A DNA stretch of 64,000 nucleotides, taken from the NCBI GenBank assembly GCA_022432975.1, contig CM039510.1, positions 35,379,468 to 35,443,467 on the forward strand, in the 5' to 3' direction. A model generated the notes under the pieces. It was not told the origin of the DNA and did no database searches. It worked only from the letters and a program-made list of their open reading frames with translations. This document shows, one piece after another, positions 35,289-47,345 of the stretch (positions are counted from its first letter, which is position 1; every line of letters starts with the position of its first letter). This DNA is from Begonia masoniana (Eukaryota; Streptophyta; Magnoliopsida; Cucurbitales; Begoniaceae). Position numbers and translations under genes: made by a program.

Positions 35289-38200
35289 ACATCAGATCTG
35301 CACATGATTTTTCATGGACAAGGCTGGGCGAACAAGGTTGAAATTCTAATATATAATCTTATGTTTTAACATAACATTTATTTATTATTGTTGTTATTTG
35401 ATTAATAAGTGACAATATACATCATTCTACAATATAAAATTAGAGTATTACTCAAGAACTTTTTATAGATGTAATTTAATGGACTTACAAAATCAATGGA
35501 CATTTTGAATTTATTCTACATGTTTGTGTATGCTACATGTATATGTGTTATTATTCATTGTGGTACAATACTATTATAATTGTTCTATAATTAATACTTT
35601 TATTTTTCAAGGAAATTGGAAAAAAAAGTTGAATTTAGTGTGAGGAGAAACAAGTAACACCGTGATTATAAAGAAAATTAAGGCATGGTGTGTTGGTCAA
35701 GGATGCAAGCATGAATTTAGGTTTAAGCGAGGGAAATGATAAAGGTAACGTGACATTACCAATACCTCTTATTAATACATGTACTTATTTATTTTTCTAA
35801 TCTTAATTATACTTATTTGTTTTTACAGTAAAATACATACTTTTGAGGTTATTCGTTTCTTTAAAATTAATTTTCTAAACTAAGGTGTCAGTGTTATGTG
35901 ACATGCAAAAGTAGTGGAATGAAATTATAAATTTTAACAGAAAGGTCGGACAAAGTATAGACTCGATTATGGTTTATATATTTTAATATGTTTGAGTCGT
36001 AAAACTTTATTATATTTTGACACAGTGAATTTTGTTTTTCTATATGTGAGTTTTTGTATGTATTATTAGGGTTTTTATACATAAATCTTAGTATTTGTGT
36101 TTTTTTTCCCTTATGTTCTAGGGAATTACCAAAATTAATGAATTTAGTTTTCATTTTTGTTATCTGAGACATGACTTTGAATCATTTATCTTGTGTATTT
36201 TCATGTCATTTAGTGCATGGATGACCTTTTTCTTTTGGTGCACATATAGTTATCTTGATGTATATTTAAATGGGTTTTTTTATTAGTGAAATTGAGAAGT
36301 CACTTTTTAGATAATCAAAAACTACAATTTTCCATTCGTATTAATTTAGGTTTGATAGATTTTGATTGTTTTGTAGTCGACTAAGATTGTAGTATTTTAA
36401 AAATTAAAAAAAAAAATCAATTGAAATCGATTATCTTCAATTATATTATTTTTTATTATAAATTTGATCAATTGATCGGGCTAAGCTGATTCCAACTCAA
36501 CAAATCCCACTCCTAAAATTTATCTACCCTTAAAGATAGACGAAGTTTGAGTTAAGTCATGGCGAATTATCTAAACAATATAGACAATAGATAAAACATC
36601 TCGTATCATTTAATTTTCTACATTTTTTCTTCGTGTAAAATTAGTTAAATTATTTTTTGTAATTACAAGTTTTCAAATATATGAATGAAATTTAATTAAA
36701 TTTTGAGCATTTCAAGAAAATGTTTAATTTTGATTTAGTTTCTCCATTTTTAAGTTTTATTTTATTTTAATGGAGTGAAAAAGTTATAAATTGTTTAATA
36801 ATTAGAAATTAAAATAATAATGAATATGGGTGCTGACAGTGAACATTCACGTCCTCCAAAAACAAGGCTGGTCATGCTCCGTCTTTTACTACTCTATTGT
36901 CACGCATGCTCTCTTATTTATTATCTTAAAAACATCTCTTTCCTACACAAAATTTGATGAAAATATGTTTTAAAATCTCAACTTTTATTTTTGATCCTTA
37001 TAATTTTTAATTATAATAGTTGAGACTTCCCAAATTTTACTTCCACAACATAATCATCGATAGTTTAAAATAGTTAAAATGATATTTTGTAACTTTTGAT
37101 CTCAGTATCGATATTGATGTGTCATTTGACTTTAGTCTTTTAAAGTTTCTCTAGGTTAAAATATTAATTTTGATACTTCCAAGATTGAGCGTGAGTTTTA
37201 ACTAATTGAAGTTTTTACCCATGCGCAATGTTATTACTTTATCCAAATTTAAGGTAGATCCAAATAAAAAAATATTCTAGTTATAGTGTAAGAAAGAGGA
37301 GATCAAGAACTTAATGGTTTAAATATAACTAACAAGTAAATATAGCAAAATTTTGTAAATGACATGACATATTAATTTCTAAATTTGTCTAATATAAATA
37401 AATAATCCAAATATTATCGTAATAGTTAAGTAACATGGTATTGAGTTTTTGTAAACGCACAAGATGTTATATTTACAATAATTTTACGTGGTATTTAGAA
37501 TCGTATTAGTAGAAATACAATCAATAGATACGACGTGGCCTATGGAAACGAAATTATCATTTTTAATAATCATACATATATTAAAATTTTTTTGAATGCA
37601 CCAAACGACAAACTCTTATAGAATATAATAAAAATGCAAAATAAAATATTTTTAATTCCACAAAATAAGATATGATATGGAATAGATACATTCAGAAGGG
37701 CTTATTGGTCTTTTCACAGATTAAATAAATCCAAGAAAAATAAATAAAATAATAAAATGAGGTTGGAATTTGAGTAAGACCTTGAAATCAGGGTTTGAAC
37801 GTGCGAGTCACGAGGGGCCACGTGGTTTCCTTACGTGGGCCCTCCTACTCCCATTGGCTCATTAATTCCACGATTTATATTAATTAAATCATTTGTTTGG
37901 AATTATGTGATGGGAAATTATATTATTAATTTAATTAGCGTTGAAGTATGGAAGATTAACGTACAAATTAGTAGACCTCACGTGCATGGGTTATAATGTT
38001 TTTTGGTTCATTATTTTAACCTTTTTTTTTTTTTCATAGTTTTGCCTTTTGTCATTTTTGAAAAAATATAAAATTATAAAAAAAAATTCATCAAGAATGT
38101 CCAAACTGAATCACCATGACCATTAATTTCGTCATCAGCTCTTAATTTTGTAATTAAACTAAGATTATCCACACCTACATAACACAAATAAATTTTTAAA

Positions 38201-39246
38201 ACATACATAGGTGATTTATGAATATTGTTCATGTTTGAAACTCTTTATATTATTTACACAAGTTGTATGAGACGAGACGAGACGAGAAGGTCTTCTAATA
38301 TTTTTTATGTTAATGTAATATGTGATATATCATCTGACGTATTTTTATAATATTTCAAAATATTTCTTCTTATTAAATCTTCGTGTTATCTCTTTTAAAA
38401 GTTCCTATAATATTTGTCAGTTCCACTTCTGTATACAAAATATTGTACGTATTAGACTAGGGTTACGAGTCTTATCCAAGAACCTGACTTGTTAGTTTGT
38501 AGAGGAAATTATATTTACGTGTCAGTCTTGTTTATTGTTTTTACTAACTATATCAGATTGTAAGACTTTTCTAGTATTATCGTTCTGCCTTTGTACCAGG
38601 AATTGTCACAAGGTCAATTATTATCAATGTAATAATAGAGGATTTTTCCCTCAAGAGTTTCTCTCGCTCACTCTCTCTAATATATCTCATTAATAGACGT
38701 GTCAACTTCAAAACCAAATGAAAAGGATAGACTTGGGCATGCCAGCAATTTGCCAGCCTAATGTTTTTTTTTTTTTTTTTTCTCGTGGGAAGTGTGGTGG
38801 AAACAACCACATCAAAATTATCAAACAATTTTGGTTTCATTCCTTTGGTCAATTTCATCATTCCTACTCCTTTCATTCTCTTCATCCTTTTTAGAACCCT
38901 TGTCTCCTTTAATTTCACTCTCTTTCTCATTTTATGCAATTTGTGTTCTTTTGCTTTAGAACCCATCGTTTTCTCATTCTTGTCTATGTTTTTTTAATCA
39001 TGTTATGTATATTGTGATGATTTTAGCCGATTTTGTAAAAATTACTTATCGGTTTTACTTCAAAATATTGACCTTCAACGAGTCTCTGACGTTAGAAGAT
39101 AGAACCTCTTTGAAATTGGAAATAAAGTAGCTATATATGAGGGTCGAGGTGCGAATAAGTTTACTTCTTACTTTCGTTATTATTAACAAATCTATTGAAA
39201 AGTGAGATTTTTTTAATGTTAAATTCTTTTCTTGTTTTCACCCTAG
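35289..39246. other. AT-rich region without recognisable gene
   Basis: About 4 kb of low-GC sequence. I see no frame with a recognisable protein, no LTR borders and no RNA gene. It holds a G-box-like GGCCACGTGGTTTCC with TACGTGGGCC (37817-37841), a (GAC/GACGA) repeat at 38271-38287 and a T run at 38764-38784 that could be the reversed A tail of an old retroposon. It is the best candidate for original intergenic DNA. Confidence 0.5.
38271..38287. repeat. (GAGAC)n microsatellite
   Basis: Three to four copies of GACGA in GAGACGAGACGAGACGAG. Confidence 0.75.
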
Positions 39247-39310
39247 CCCAAAAGAAAAGCCCAGCTATAAGAAGATTATTCTATGGGCCCATGAATAAAG
39301 GCCCAAAAGA
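39247..39310. promoter_or_regulatory. Cluster of GCCCA/GGGCC (site II-like) motifs
   Basis: AGCCCAAAAG, AGCCCAGC, GGGCCCAT and AGGCCCAAAAG lie within ~65 bp. TGGGCC/T motifs are known in promoters of plant housekeeping and ribosomal genes. No matching gene follows on either side, so it may be the remains of a promoter or chance. Confidence 0.3.
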
Positions 39311-40250
39311 GCAAACTTCAAAACAAAATTGACAATTCTAAGCCGTTAGTGAATCAATGTAGGGTTAAGAGAAATGTTGTAATATCCATCGTATATGTAT
39401 TTGGCATGCTCAAAATATATGACAATATGATTGTGGCAAAACCTTATACTTTAGGGTAATATGCAATCGATATCATGTATTTTAAAATTCGTCAATTTAA
39501 ATCTTATGTTTTGAAACTCTTATTGAAATCTTCAGTTAGTTTTTTACAAATACCGTTAATTTTTTACACAGTTGCATGATTTGCCACGTGGACCAATAAC
39601 TCTATTTTGCAAGGGAGAAGATTCAAGAGAGCACGAAGGAGTCACCAATTTGGGAGCACAATCTCTCTCCGTCGAAGTTGAAGCTAAATCCATTGGAAAA
39701 AAGATCTTGAAGATAATCAAGTTGGTTCATTTTTGCGTTCAAAACTTTGGAAATTACTTGTGTTTCATGTTTGTTTAAACCAAGTGAAGTTGTAATGGTT
39801 TAAAGTCAAATGTTGGTGTCCTCGGCTAATATATGTTCTAGTCAAGTAAGTGTTTTGTGAGGGACTTTTTGGTCAGTTGCTTTAGGACATTATCTCTAAT
39901 TTTGAGTTACTATTTACATTCACTTTAGGGATGCTTGCAACCACTTTTAAATGATAAAACAACCCATAGTTATCGCCTATTCTTGCTTCAAGCAAACTCC
40001 GCATTCAATTGTTGGTTAGCAATTTGGCTGTTTGCATTAGATTTTTTGTTCATTTGTAAGAGTTGGACAAAATAGATCCCTATTGAAGCTTTCTCACTTC
40101 AATTCCTTAGAGTGAATTCTTCAGTAAAGCTGTAAAATCTCACAAGTATCAAATTGCAGTGCTATTTTTGTTATTGAAGTATCCTTCAAAGTAGAAAGTT
40201 GTATTAGACAACTTTCTAACAAACTTGTACCTTTTTAGCCATAACTTATT
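39311..40250 (+). other. Unclassified sequence; right part may be an old LTR leader
   Basis: No convincing gene. From ~40090 (AATTCCTTAGAGTGAATTC, CTCACAAGTATCAAATTGCA) it resembles the end of gypsy LTRs that precede CRM/Tat-type genes, and a CRM-like gag relic lies just downstream. The LTR start is not visible. Confidence 0.3.
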
Positions 40251-41932
40251 TTTCTTTATGAGTTTGCTCACACAAATATGAAGGTATTCTCCCCACACAA
40301 TCTCATATATCGTGTCGAAAAATCATGCTTACAATTCTCCAGTTTGGTCCATTTTTATTGCACTCAAACTTACCACAAATATGTTAAGTTTGCCAAAGTC
40401 ATGTGCTTCGTACCCTTTCATTGTTGTTTGGGTATCATTAGGTATCAATGCCTCCTTTTGATCATATTGGCTCCTCTTTGTTGGCATATTTCAATCCAAG
40501 GAATGATGATTATATGTGGTGCAATGACCTCTCAAAATCATGACCATGCTCAACCATTAAACCAATCTTCATTAAAGGAAGCTGAGTTAAGCACTTAAGG
40601 AAAACCTATGAATTTTAAGACTGTAATTGCTAACATGACTCAAAAAATTCAAGAGTTTACGAGAAGAATGAATGGGCTCCAAGAACCCCTATAGAAAGGG
40701 GATAAGGGGGTATTAGAAGAGGAATACAAGATATGGAAGCAATGAGAGAAGAAGTTGAGGAAGATGAAGACAATTTTCAAGAAATGCATAGTCTGAGGTA
40801 TTATAATGATTTCTTTGATGATTTGAGGCATATAAAACTTTCCATTGTTATTTTTAATTGTGATAACTAGCCATGTGAAGGCAAAGTGGGCTCAATGCGA
40901 GAGCTTAGCTTATACCAGTGGGGATGTACAATCTTACATTACTTGAGAGAGTGAAAAATACATGGTTTATAAATAAAGTTCATCTTTTTACATAGTACAA
41001 CACATTTTTGACTAACTTTAGGAACAAATCTGTGCAGGCTCCGGTCTTAAGCGGGCAATACTGTACTGGGGGCACTAGGGGACTCCACAAATGATATCAC
41101 AACCATTGACCAACCGGAAGTATGGCAGACAATGATGTCGAACTTTGAAGGAAGGGGGAAGGAGTTTGTGACAACAGGTCATGTGAAGGCAAAGTGGGCT
41201 TTGTGTGAGGGCCCAGCCTATACTAGTGGAGGTAGAGCAAGGCGTGATCCGTGGCAGTCCTGTTCCGGGATGGAATTGGAACTGGACCGCCAATTTTGGG
41301 ACTTTTTTGTCGGTCCCAAAACCGGCACCAGGAGGAATTGGTACCGAACCGAGACTGAACAAAAGTTTTTGGTCCAATTTCGGTACGGTTTCGGTTCCTC
41401 CTAAAATTTAAATTTTATTTTATTTTTTCAAAAAAGTCGAAAAAAATCGAAAAAAATGAAAAATAAAATCTACATATATTAAATTCAACTATTAAACATT
41501 AAAATTAAATTCAACACACTAAATTTAACTATCCAACATTAAAATTAAATCCAACAAACTCAATCCAACATCCACAATAAATAAAAATAATTTAAAATCT
41601 AAATTAAATAGTATTTTCAAAATTTTTTTCTATTCTTCGGGATTTTTGCATTCGGACCATGGACTAGACCGTGGATCACAAGATTTGAGATGTGGGAATT
41701 GGTCTTGGACCGTGCAACTTGTAGAACCAACCGATGTAGCACCCGGTTCCATTGAATCAAAAATTTAAATTATTATTAATGATGTACTTTTATAGAAGGG
41801 TTGGGGGAGTTATTGATTAGGTTAATAAATGACTAGGCAAGGGCAGAAAAGTAATTGGAAATTTAAAAAATGGATAACGTATTTAAGGTTAGTGATTTGG
41901 GGTTTAGTGCTCGGTAGCCGCCACTAATTCCC
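40251..41932 (+). repeat. Left copy of a 1.68-kb duplication flanking the gap
   Basis: Matches 42424-44102 base for base except for about five one-base length differences in homopolymer runs (for example near 40535, 40706, 41027, 41866). It contains the CRM-like gag relic, the TRIM LTR1, internal part and start of LTR2, the left part of the hAT element, and the first ~200 bp of a D-type LTR (from 41735). No point substitution noticed. Probably an assembly duplicate rather than a genomic one. Confidence 0.85.
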
Positions 41933-42313
41933 CATCATTACCCTCTCCGGCCTTCGCTCTTCTCTTGCCTCCCTTTGGGTTATTCTTTTCCTTTATAGGA
42001 ATCCATATATTTCAAATTTTCATCTTTCTCGTCCACACATGAAAGATATCTGTAATGCCCCCCAGGTCTATTTTGTCGGTCCCCAAAAATATATACAAAT
42101 CACAAAATATTAAAAGTAACTTAACGAATCCGCATCCTGATAGGTTTAAAACAACTTCAACGACCGTCGGATGATTGACATCTATTTACTCTCAACAAAA
42201 CTTCATCAAATACTTTGCAACCTAATATCTCGCATCCTTAAGCTTGTCATCAAAAATTGTTTTTTTTTGCTTCACCAAAACACTTTATAATTCTACTTGT
42301 TATCCTCCCCATG
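41933..42313 (+). other. Sequence unlike the right copy, before the gap
   Basis: After CCACTAATTCCC the left copy leaves the D LTR. The next ~50 bp still look like a related LTR (CTCCGGCCTTCGCTCTTC); from ~42052 TGTAATGCCCCCCAGG looks like another LTR edge. It may be a chimeric read end or another family member. Confidence 0.4.
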
Positions 42314-42413
42314 NNNNNNNNNNNNNNNNNNNNNNNNNNNNNNNNNNNNNNNNNNNNNNNNNNNNNNNNNNNNNNNNNNNNNNNNNNNNNNNNNNNNNNN
42401 NNNNNNNNNNNNN
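42314..42413. other. Assembly gap of exactly 100 N
   Basis: One hundred N, the usual placeholder for a gap of unknown size. The sequence on both sides is duplicated. Confidence 0.98.
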
Positions 42414-42599
42414 AAAAAAAATGTTTCTTTATGATTTGCTCACACAAATATGAAGGTATTCTCCCCACACAATCTCATATATCGTGTCGAAAAATCATGC
42501 TTACAATTCTCCAGTTTGGTCCATTTTTATTGCACTCAAACTTACCACAAATATGTTAAGTTTGCCAAAGTCATGTGCTTCGTACCCTTTCATTGTTGT

Positions 42600-43028
42600 T
42601 TGGGTATCATTAGGTATCAATGCCTCCTTTTGATCATATTGGCTCCTCTTTGTTGGCATATTTCAATCCAAGGAATGATGATTATATGTGGTGCAATGAC
42701 CTCTCAAATCATGACCATGCTCAACCATTAAACCAATCTTCATTAAAGGAAGCTGAGTTAAGCACTTAAGGAAAACCTATGAATTTTAAGACTGTAATTG
42801 CTAACATGACTCAAAAAATTCAAGAGTTTACGAGAAGAATGAATGGGCTCCAAGAACCCCTATAGAAAGGGGATAAGGGGTATTAGAAGAGGAATACAAG
42901 ATATGGAAGCAATGAGAGAAGAAGTTGAGGAAGATGAAGACAATTTTCAAGAAATGCATAGTCTGAGGTATTATAATGATTTCTTTGATGATTTGAGGCA
43001 TATAAAACTTTCCATTGTTATTTTTAAT
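42600..43028 (+). pseudogene. gag: CRM-like gag relic, N-terminal part
   Basis: At 42849-43028 a frame reads MREEVEEDEDNFQEM then DDLRHIKLSI, matching the order in the CRM-like element at the right end of this window (an acidic stretch, then DDLRNVKMTIPPF at ~60828). A degenerate tRNA-Met-like site (AGGTATCAATGCC, 42612-42624) lies upstream. The frame is stopped by a TRIM insertion at 43029 and resumes in register at 53355. The same sequence occurs at 40430-40858. Confidence 0.65.
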
Positions 43029-43258
43029 TGTGATAACTAGCCATGTGAAGGCAAAGTGGGCTCAATGCGAGAGCTTAGCTTATACCAGTGGGGATGTACA
43101 ATCTTACATTACTTGAGAGAGTGAAAAATACATGGTTTATAAATAAAGTTCATCTTTTTACATAGTACAACACATTTTTGACTAACTTTAGGAACAATCT
43201 GTGCAGGCTCCGGTCTTAAGCGGGCAATACTGTACTGGGGGCACTAGGGGACTCCACA
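43029..43258 (+). repeat. TRIM LTR1
   Basis: 230 bp; similar along its length to LTR2 (GTGAAGGCAAAGTGGGCT, GGTTTATAA.TAAAGTTC, GGGCACT.. end). Also present at 40859-41089. Confidence 0.75.
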
Positions 43259-43335
43259 AATGATATCACAACCATTGACCAACCGGAAGTATGGCAGACA
43301 ATGATGTCGAACTTTGAAGGAAGGGGGAAGGAGTT

Positions 43336-43401
43336 TGTGACAACAGGTCATGTGAAGGCAAAGTGGGCTTTGTGTGAGGGCCCAGCCTATACTAGTGGAG
43401 G
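43336..43401 (+). repeat. TRIM LTR2, left part
   Basis: First 66 bp of LTR2; its last eight bases AGTGGAGG are the hAT target duplication. The rest is at 53185-53349. Confidence 0.72.
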
Positions 43402-43898
43402 TAGAGCAAGGCGTGATCCGTGGCAGTCCTGTTCCGGGATGGAATTGGAACTGGACCGCCAATTTTGGGACTTTTTTGTCGGTCCCAAAACCGGCACCAG
43501 GAGGAATTGGTACCGAACCGAGACTGAACAAAAGTTTTTGGTCCAATTTCGGTACGGTTTCGGTTCCTCCTAAAATTTAAATTTTATTTTATTTTTTCAA
43601 AAAAGTCGAAAAAAATCGAAAAAAATGAAAAATAAAATCTACATATATTAAATTCAACTATTAAACATTAAAATTAAATTCAACACACTAAATTTAACTA
43701 TCCAACATTAAAATTAAATCCAACAAACTCAATCCAACATCCACAATAAATAAAAATAATTTAAAATCTAAATTAAATAGTATTTTCAAAATTTTTTTCT
43801 ATTCTTCGGGATTTTTGCATTCGGACCATGGACTAGACCGTGGATCACAAGATTTGAGATGTGGGAATTGGTCTTGGACCGTGCAACTTGTAGAACCA

Positions 43899-43903
43899 AC
43901 CGA
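43899..43903. repeat. Target site duplication ACCGA of element D, left copy
   Basis: ACCGA directly outside the 5' LTR and again at 53106-53110 directly outside the 3' LTR. Confidence 0.93.
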
Positions 43904-44400
43904 TGTAGCACCCGGTTCCATTGAATCAAAAATTTAAATTATTATTAATGATGTACTTTTATAGAAGGGTTGGGGGAGTTATTGATTAGGTTAATAAATG
44001 ACTAGGCAAGGGCAGAAAAGTAATTGGAAATTTAAAAAAATGGATAACGTATTTAAGGTTAGTGATTTGGGGTTTAGTGCTCGGTAGCCGCCACTAATTC
44101 CCTCATTTCTCTCTCGGCCTTCAGCTCTTCAACAGAAAACCTTCGGGCAATTTCCTTCTTACTCGATTCTCCTTCAACCTAGGTAAGCTCTCTTAGTTTG
44201 TCTGTGATTTTAACAATTAGATAGCTGAGGGTGTACAATGTGTGAAGTTTCGAGGAATACTGTGAGTGAGTTGAGTTCGGGTTTAGTGTTGAATCAGAAA
44301 TGCACAATGAACTAAGCTTCCAAACTAGTTTCCCTAGATTCCTGAATAGATTAGAATGAGGCTTAGTAGAAATCTAATTGATATCCTTTCTATGACTTAG

Positions 44401-44451
44401 GTGAGCAAACTTCTGAAGTAGTTTGAAACCGAGCATTTTCAGGAGAGCAAG
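44401..44451 (+). other. Micro-exon-like cassette in the D 5' LTR
   Basis: A 51-nt segment preceded by TATGACTTAG and followed by GTAAGT. Equivalent cassettes lie at the same place in nine other LTRs of the window although the sequence around them has diverged. By inference a small exon of a spliced leader. Confidence 0.5.
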
Positions 44452-44616
44452 GTAAGTAAAGTATTGCTTGCGCCTTCGGGCCTACATCACAAGACAGTAG
44501 GGTTTGTGCATGTTTGTGAACATTTATTTTCAGCATGATATGCATCATATTTTAAAGGTACACGAAAATGAATTTGAATGCATATTGGTATGGTAAGGAT
44601 TGAACATAATGAAACA

Positions 44617-44840
44617 ACTAAACGAATCAGCTTTACTGTTAAGGGAACTAATCCAACCCTTAATGAGACAGTGGATATTTATACTTTGGGAGAGTTGATC
44701 CAACTCCCAATTTCACAGGGGGATCTGAACAGTGAATCAGCTTTACTGTTAAGGGAACTAATCCAACCCTTAATGAGACAGTGGATATTTATACTTTGGG
44801 AGAGTTGATCCAACTCCCAATTTCACAGGGAGATCTGAAC
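44617..44840. repeat. Tandem duplication in the D LTR
   Basis: Two ~113-bp units GAATCAGCTTTACTGTTAAG to CCCAATTTCACAGGG; same in the 3' LTR at 51560-51778. It is the strand-reversed relative of the repeat in A's LTR (10446-10625). Confidence 0.88.
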
Positions 44841-45539
44841 AGAAACGACGCATGAACAACTGAGAGGAGAAAGTAGAAATTGCATGTTTAGGAATTCATG
44901 TTTCAGCATTTCATTCCTTTTTCATTATTGCTTTGCTTACTTAGCATTAGGCTAATAGATGAGTTTTGTGATGTAGGTGAAGAAGTAACCGTAGGTGATT
45001 TCTCTGAGTTCATTGAGGAGTAGGCTGGTTGGAGGAGCACATCCATGTTTCGGCCTGGTAAATTGATGAGGCGGGTTAACTGGTGTCATTGGTCTGAAGG
45101 TTTAGTTGGAAATGTTTCAATTTGAGCATGTTGAGTTTTCATAACAGTAGTGATTTCAACAGTAGTGATTTCAATGTTCTGAATACTTTTTCGAGATTTT
45201 TCAGTTAATAGTATTCTGTCGGAATTAATGTTGGTGCTCACTGGATTTTTAGTAATGTAATGGTTTGAAATGTTTTTGAATGGTCTCAGTGAAGGGAGTA
45301 AGATTCCTTCCTGTAGTTAGGATTGTGTGTGTATACCAAGGAGTAGATGAATTGTGGTTCTGTCATCTATCGACAGATGTTGTGTTGGTGTTCTGTCGCC
45401 TATCGAAAGATGTCTTCAGTGGAAGCCATCGGATGATATAGCAAGAAATTTGTCGTCCGGTAATCGGCATATGTAGCTTGTTTCATCGGAAGGGTATTTT
45501 TTTGCCCACTATCGGTAGAGGAAGTCTATCGGTAGATGT

Positions 45540-45870
45540 CGGGTTATAGTTGTGCTGTCTATCGGATGATGTCTCAGTAAACTCATCGGCAGATGCGTGC
45601 TGACATCATCAGAAGGTGTAGGTTTAAGTCTATCGGATGATGTCTCAGTAAACTCATCGGCAGATGCGTGCTGACGTCATCGGAAGGTGTAGGTTTAAGT
45701 TTATCGGATGATGTCTCAGTAAACTCATCAGTAGATGCGTGCTGACGTCATCGGAAGGTGAAGAGAGTATTTTGTCGTTTAGTCACCGGTGGATGTAGAA
45801 CAAAGTCGATCGGATGAAGGAAATCATCTGGCTGACGTCATCGGAAGATGTAGAGTGCATTTTGTCGTTT
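45540..45870. repeat. TGACGTCATCGGAAG / CGGATGATGTCTCAGTAAAC repeats in the D LTR
   Basis: Three ~72-bp units of TATCGGATGATGTCTCAGTA, CATCGGCAGATGCG, TGCTGACGTCATCGGAAGGT and a fourth partial one. TGACGTCA is a palindromic bZIP-type site. Also in the 3' LTR at 52495-52790. Confidence 0.85.
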
Positions 45871-46171
45871 TGCCACCGGATGATGTCTTCCATTTTCTGT
45901 TTCAGCCCCTTTTTGTTGACTTTGTTCAGCGGGCGATGTGTTTGACTTTTGAAACTTACGAAGTGTTTTGCGATTTAATCCTTTATTCCTTTTGTCGATT
46001 ATCCCCAAAATTCTAACTGAGTATTCAAGCATTGTACATTAGGCTTGTTTAACTAGATTTTTACTTAAACGATTTTCGTTGCAAGTTTTCAAAAAAATAT
46101 GATTGAAATTTTTAGTCATGTACGGGCATGGTGTGACGAACCAGGTTCAGATAACTCGGGGCGTTACAGTG

Positions 46172-46183
46172 TGGTATCAGAGA
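46172..46183 (+). other. Primer binding site of element D
   Basis: TGGTATCAGAGA, tRNA-Met type, three bases after the LTR. Confidence 0.88.
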
Positions 46184-46323
46184 CATTCAGTTAAACCGTT
46201 CAAAAGATCACTCATCAGTGCCAATCGTTGCATGGAAGTACTCCAACAACTGTAAGTGTTTATGTTAGTTCAGTTATTAGATATTTATGAAAATAGTTAA
46301 CCCTGTACAGGAATATAGCAAAA

Positions 46324-47345
46324 ATGTCCAGACGACCGGGAAGGCCAAGAGTGCAGAGAGAGACACCAACTCCGGGAAGCGCAGAAGATTCTAGTGTAAT
46401 CGGACAGTTGACAGATCTAGTGCGACAGCAGGCAGAATTAATGCGCCAGCAATCCGATCAACTAGGAGTACTGCTGAACCAAGAGGTACAAGGAAGTGCC
46501 AACTCGGGTTCTAGCAATGAGCATTCCGGGGATAGATTCCGGAGACTAAGGCCACCCACGTTTGATGGTCAGTCATCTGATCCTGTTGTGGCTGAAGGGT
46601 GGCTAAGGAAGATAGAGAGTATGTTTAGGTGCGCCAGCATAGGAGAAGGAGATAAGGTCACGTTGGCAACATTTCACTTGGCTGGTGAAGCTCAACTCTA
46701 GTGGGAGACAATGGAGACCACCACCGACGTTTTAGCAATGCCCTGGTCACGATTCAAGGACATTTTCTATGAGAAGTATTTCAACAGCACAGTCCAGACC
46801 GCGAAGAAGTTAGAGTTTCTGAACCTGAAGCAGACCGGGTCTGTGGCCGAGTATAGTAGGTAGTTCGAGTCCCTGTCTAGGTTTGCTGGGCATTTTGCTC
46901 ACAAGGACGAGGATAAGGTGTTCAAATTTATGCATGGGCTGAAGCCAGAAATTTACCGAGGGGTTAAATTCTATGGTATTAAGGGCTTGACCTTCAGTGA
47001 GGTTGTGTCCACTGCCCTGGAAGTGAAAGAAGCTGAAGGAAAGTGTGCTAGACAAAAGGAGGTCCCACAAAGGTTTAACCAGCCACACCAACAAAGAGGA
47101 ACGAAGAGGCCAAGTGAAGGCCAAAATAGCCAAGGAGTAGGGAGAAGGTACAGAATGTCAGGAAATTTCCCCAGTGTCCTAAGTGTTTGTAGAACCATCA
47201 GGGGGAATGCAGACTGGGCCTTGGAAAGTGTTTCAACTGTGAGGAGGTTGGACACACGTTCAAGGAGTGCTCGAAGCCTAGAATCACCAGATGCTACAAT
47301 TGTAACAAGGTCGGCCACATTAGCAGAGATTGTCCGGTTCCTAAG
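46324..47345 (+). pseudogene. gag: Element D gag (stops and frameshift)
   Basis: The ATG at 46324 starts MSRRPGRPR. A helical Q- and R-rich N-terminus, then the capsid region with WLRKIESMFRCA (~46600), then a basic linker and zinc knuckles CFNCEEVGH and CYNCNKVGH (about 47235-47330). Stops: TAG at 46699-46701 (TGG expected) and TAG at 46861-46863. The frame shifts near 47160 just before the knuckles, which are read in the frame that leads into pol, with one more TAG near 47190. It would form the particle and bind the RNA. Confidence 0.88.

Larger units (their letters stand above)
42424..44102 (+). repeat. Right copy of the 1.68-kb duplication
   Basis: Continuous with full-length element D on its right. 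Same content as 40251-41932. Annotation of TRIM and hAT below uses this copy because it is continuous with their other halves. Confidence 0.85.
43904..46168 (+). repeat. 5' LTR of element D
   Basis: Starts TGTAGCACCCGGTTCC, ends CTCGGGGCGTTACA. A likely TATA-type ATTTAAGG near 44050 precedes a short leader. Donor-like CTAG/GTAAGC at 44183, cassette 44401-44451 (CTTAG before, GTAAGT after), GATGTAG/GTGA at 44976; a duplicated ~115-bp block 44617-44840; and TGACGTCATCGGAAG repeats 45540-45870. Confidence 0.94.

Noticed and set aside
38577..38966. 129-codon minus-strand frame rich in K, R and M
   Set aside because: It reads across a T run and simple, biased sequence; no domain and no supporting signal. 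Probably chance.
39572..39778. 68-codon plus-strand frame after the GCCCA cluster
   Set aside because: Tempting as a gene behind a promoter-like cluster, but no recognisable protein, no splice context and AT-rich surroundings.
41132..41404. 90-codon frame (and its copy at 43301-43573)
   Set aside because: It spans the TRIM LTR2 and the left part of the hAT element, so it is an artefact of their junction.
44578..44808. 76-codon frame repeated at 51515-51745
   Set aside because: It is produced by the tandem duplication in the D LTR and simply recurs because both LTRs carry it.
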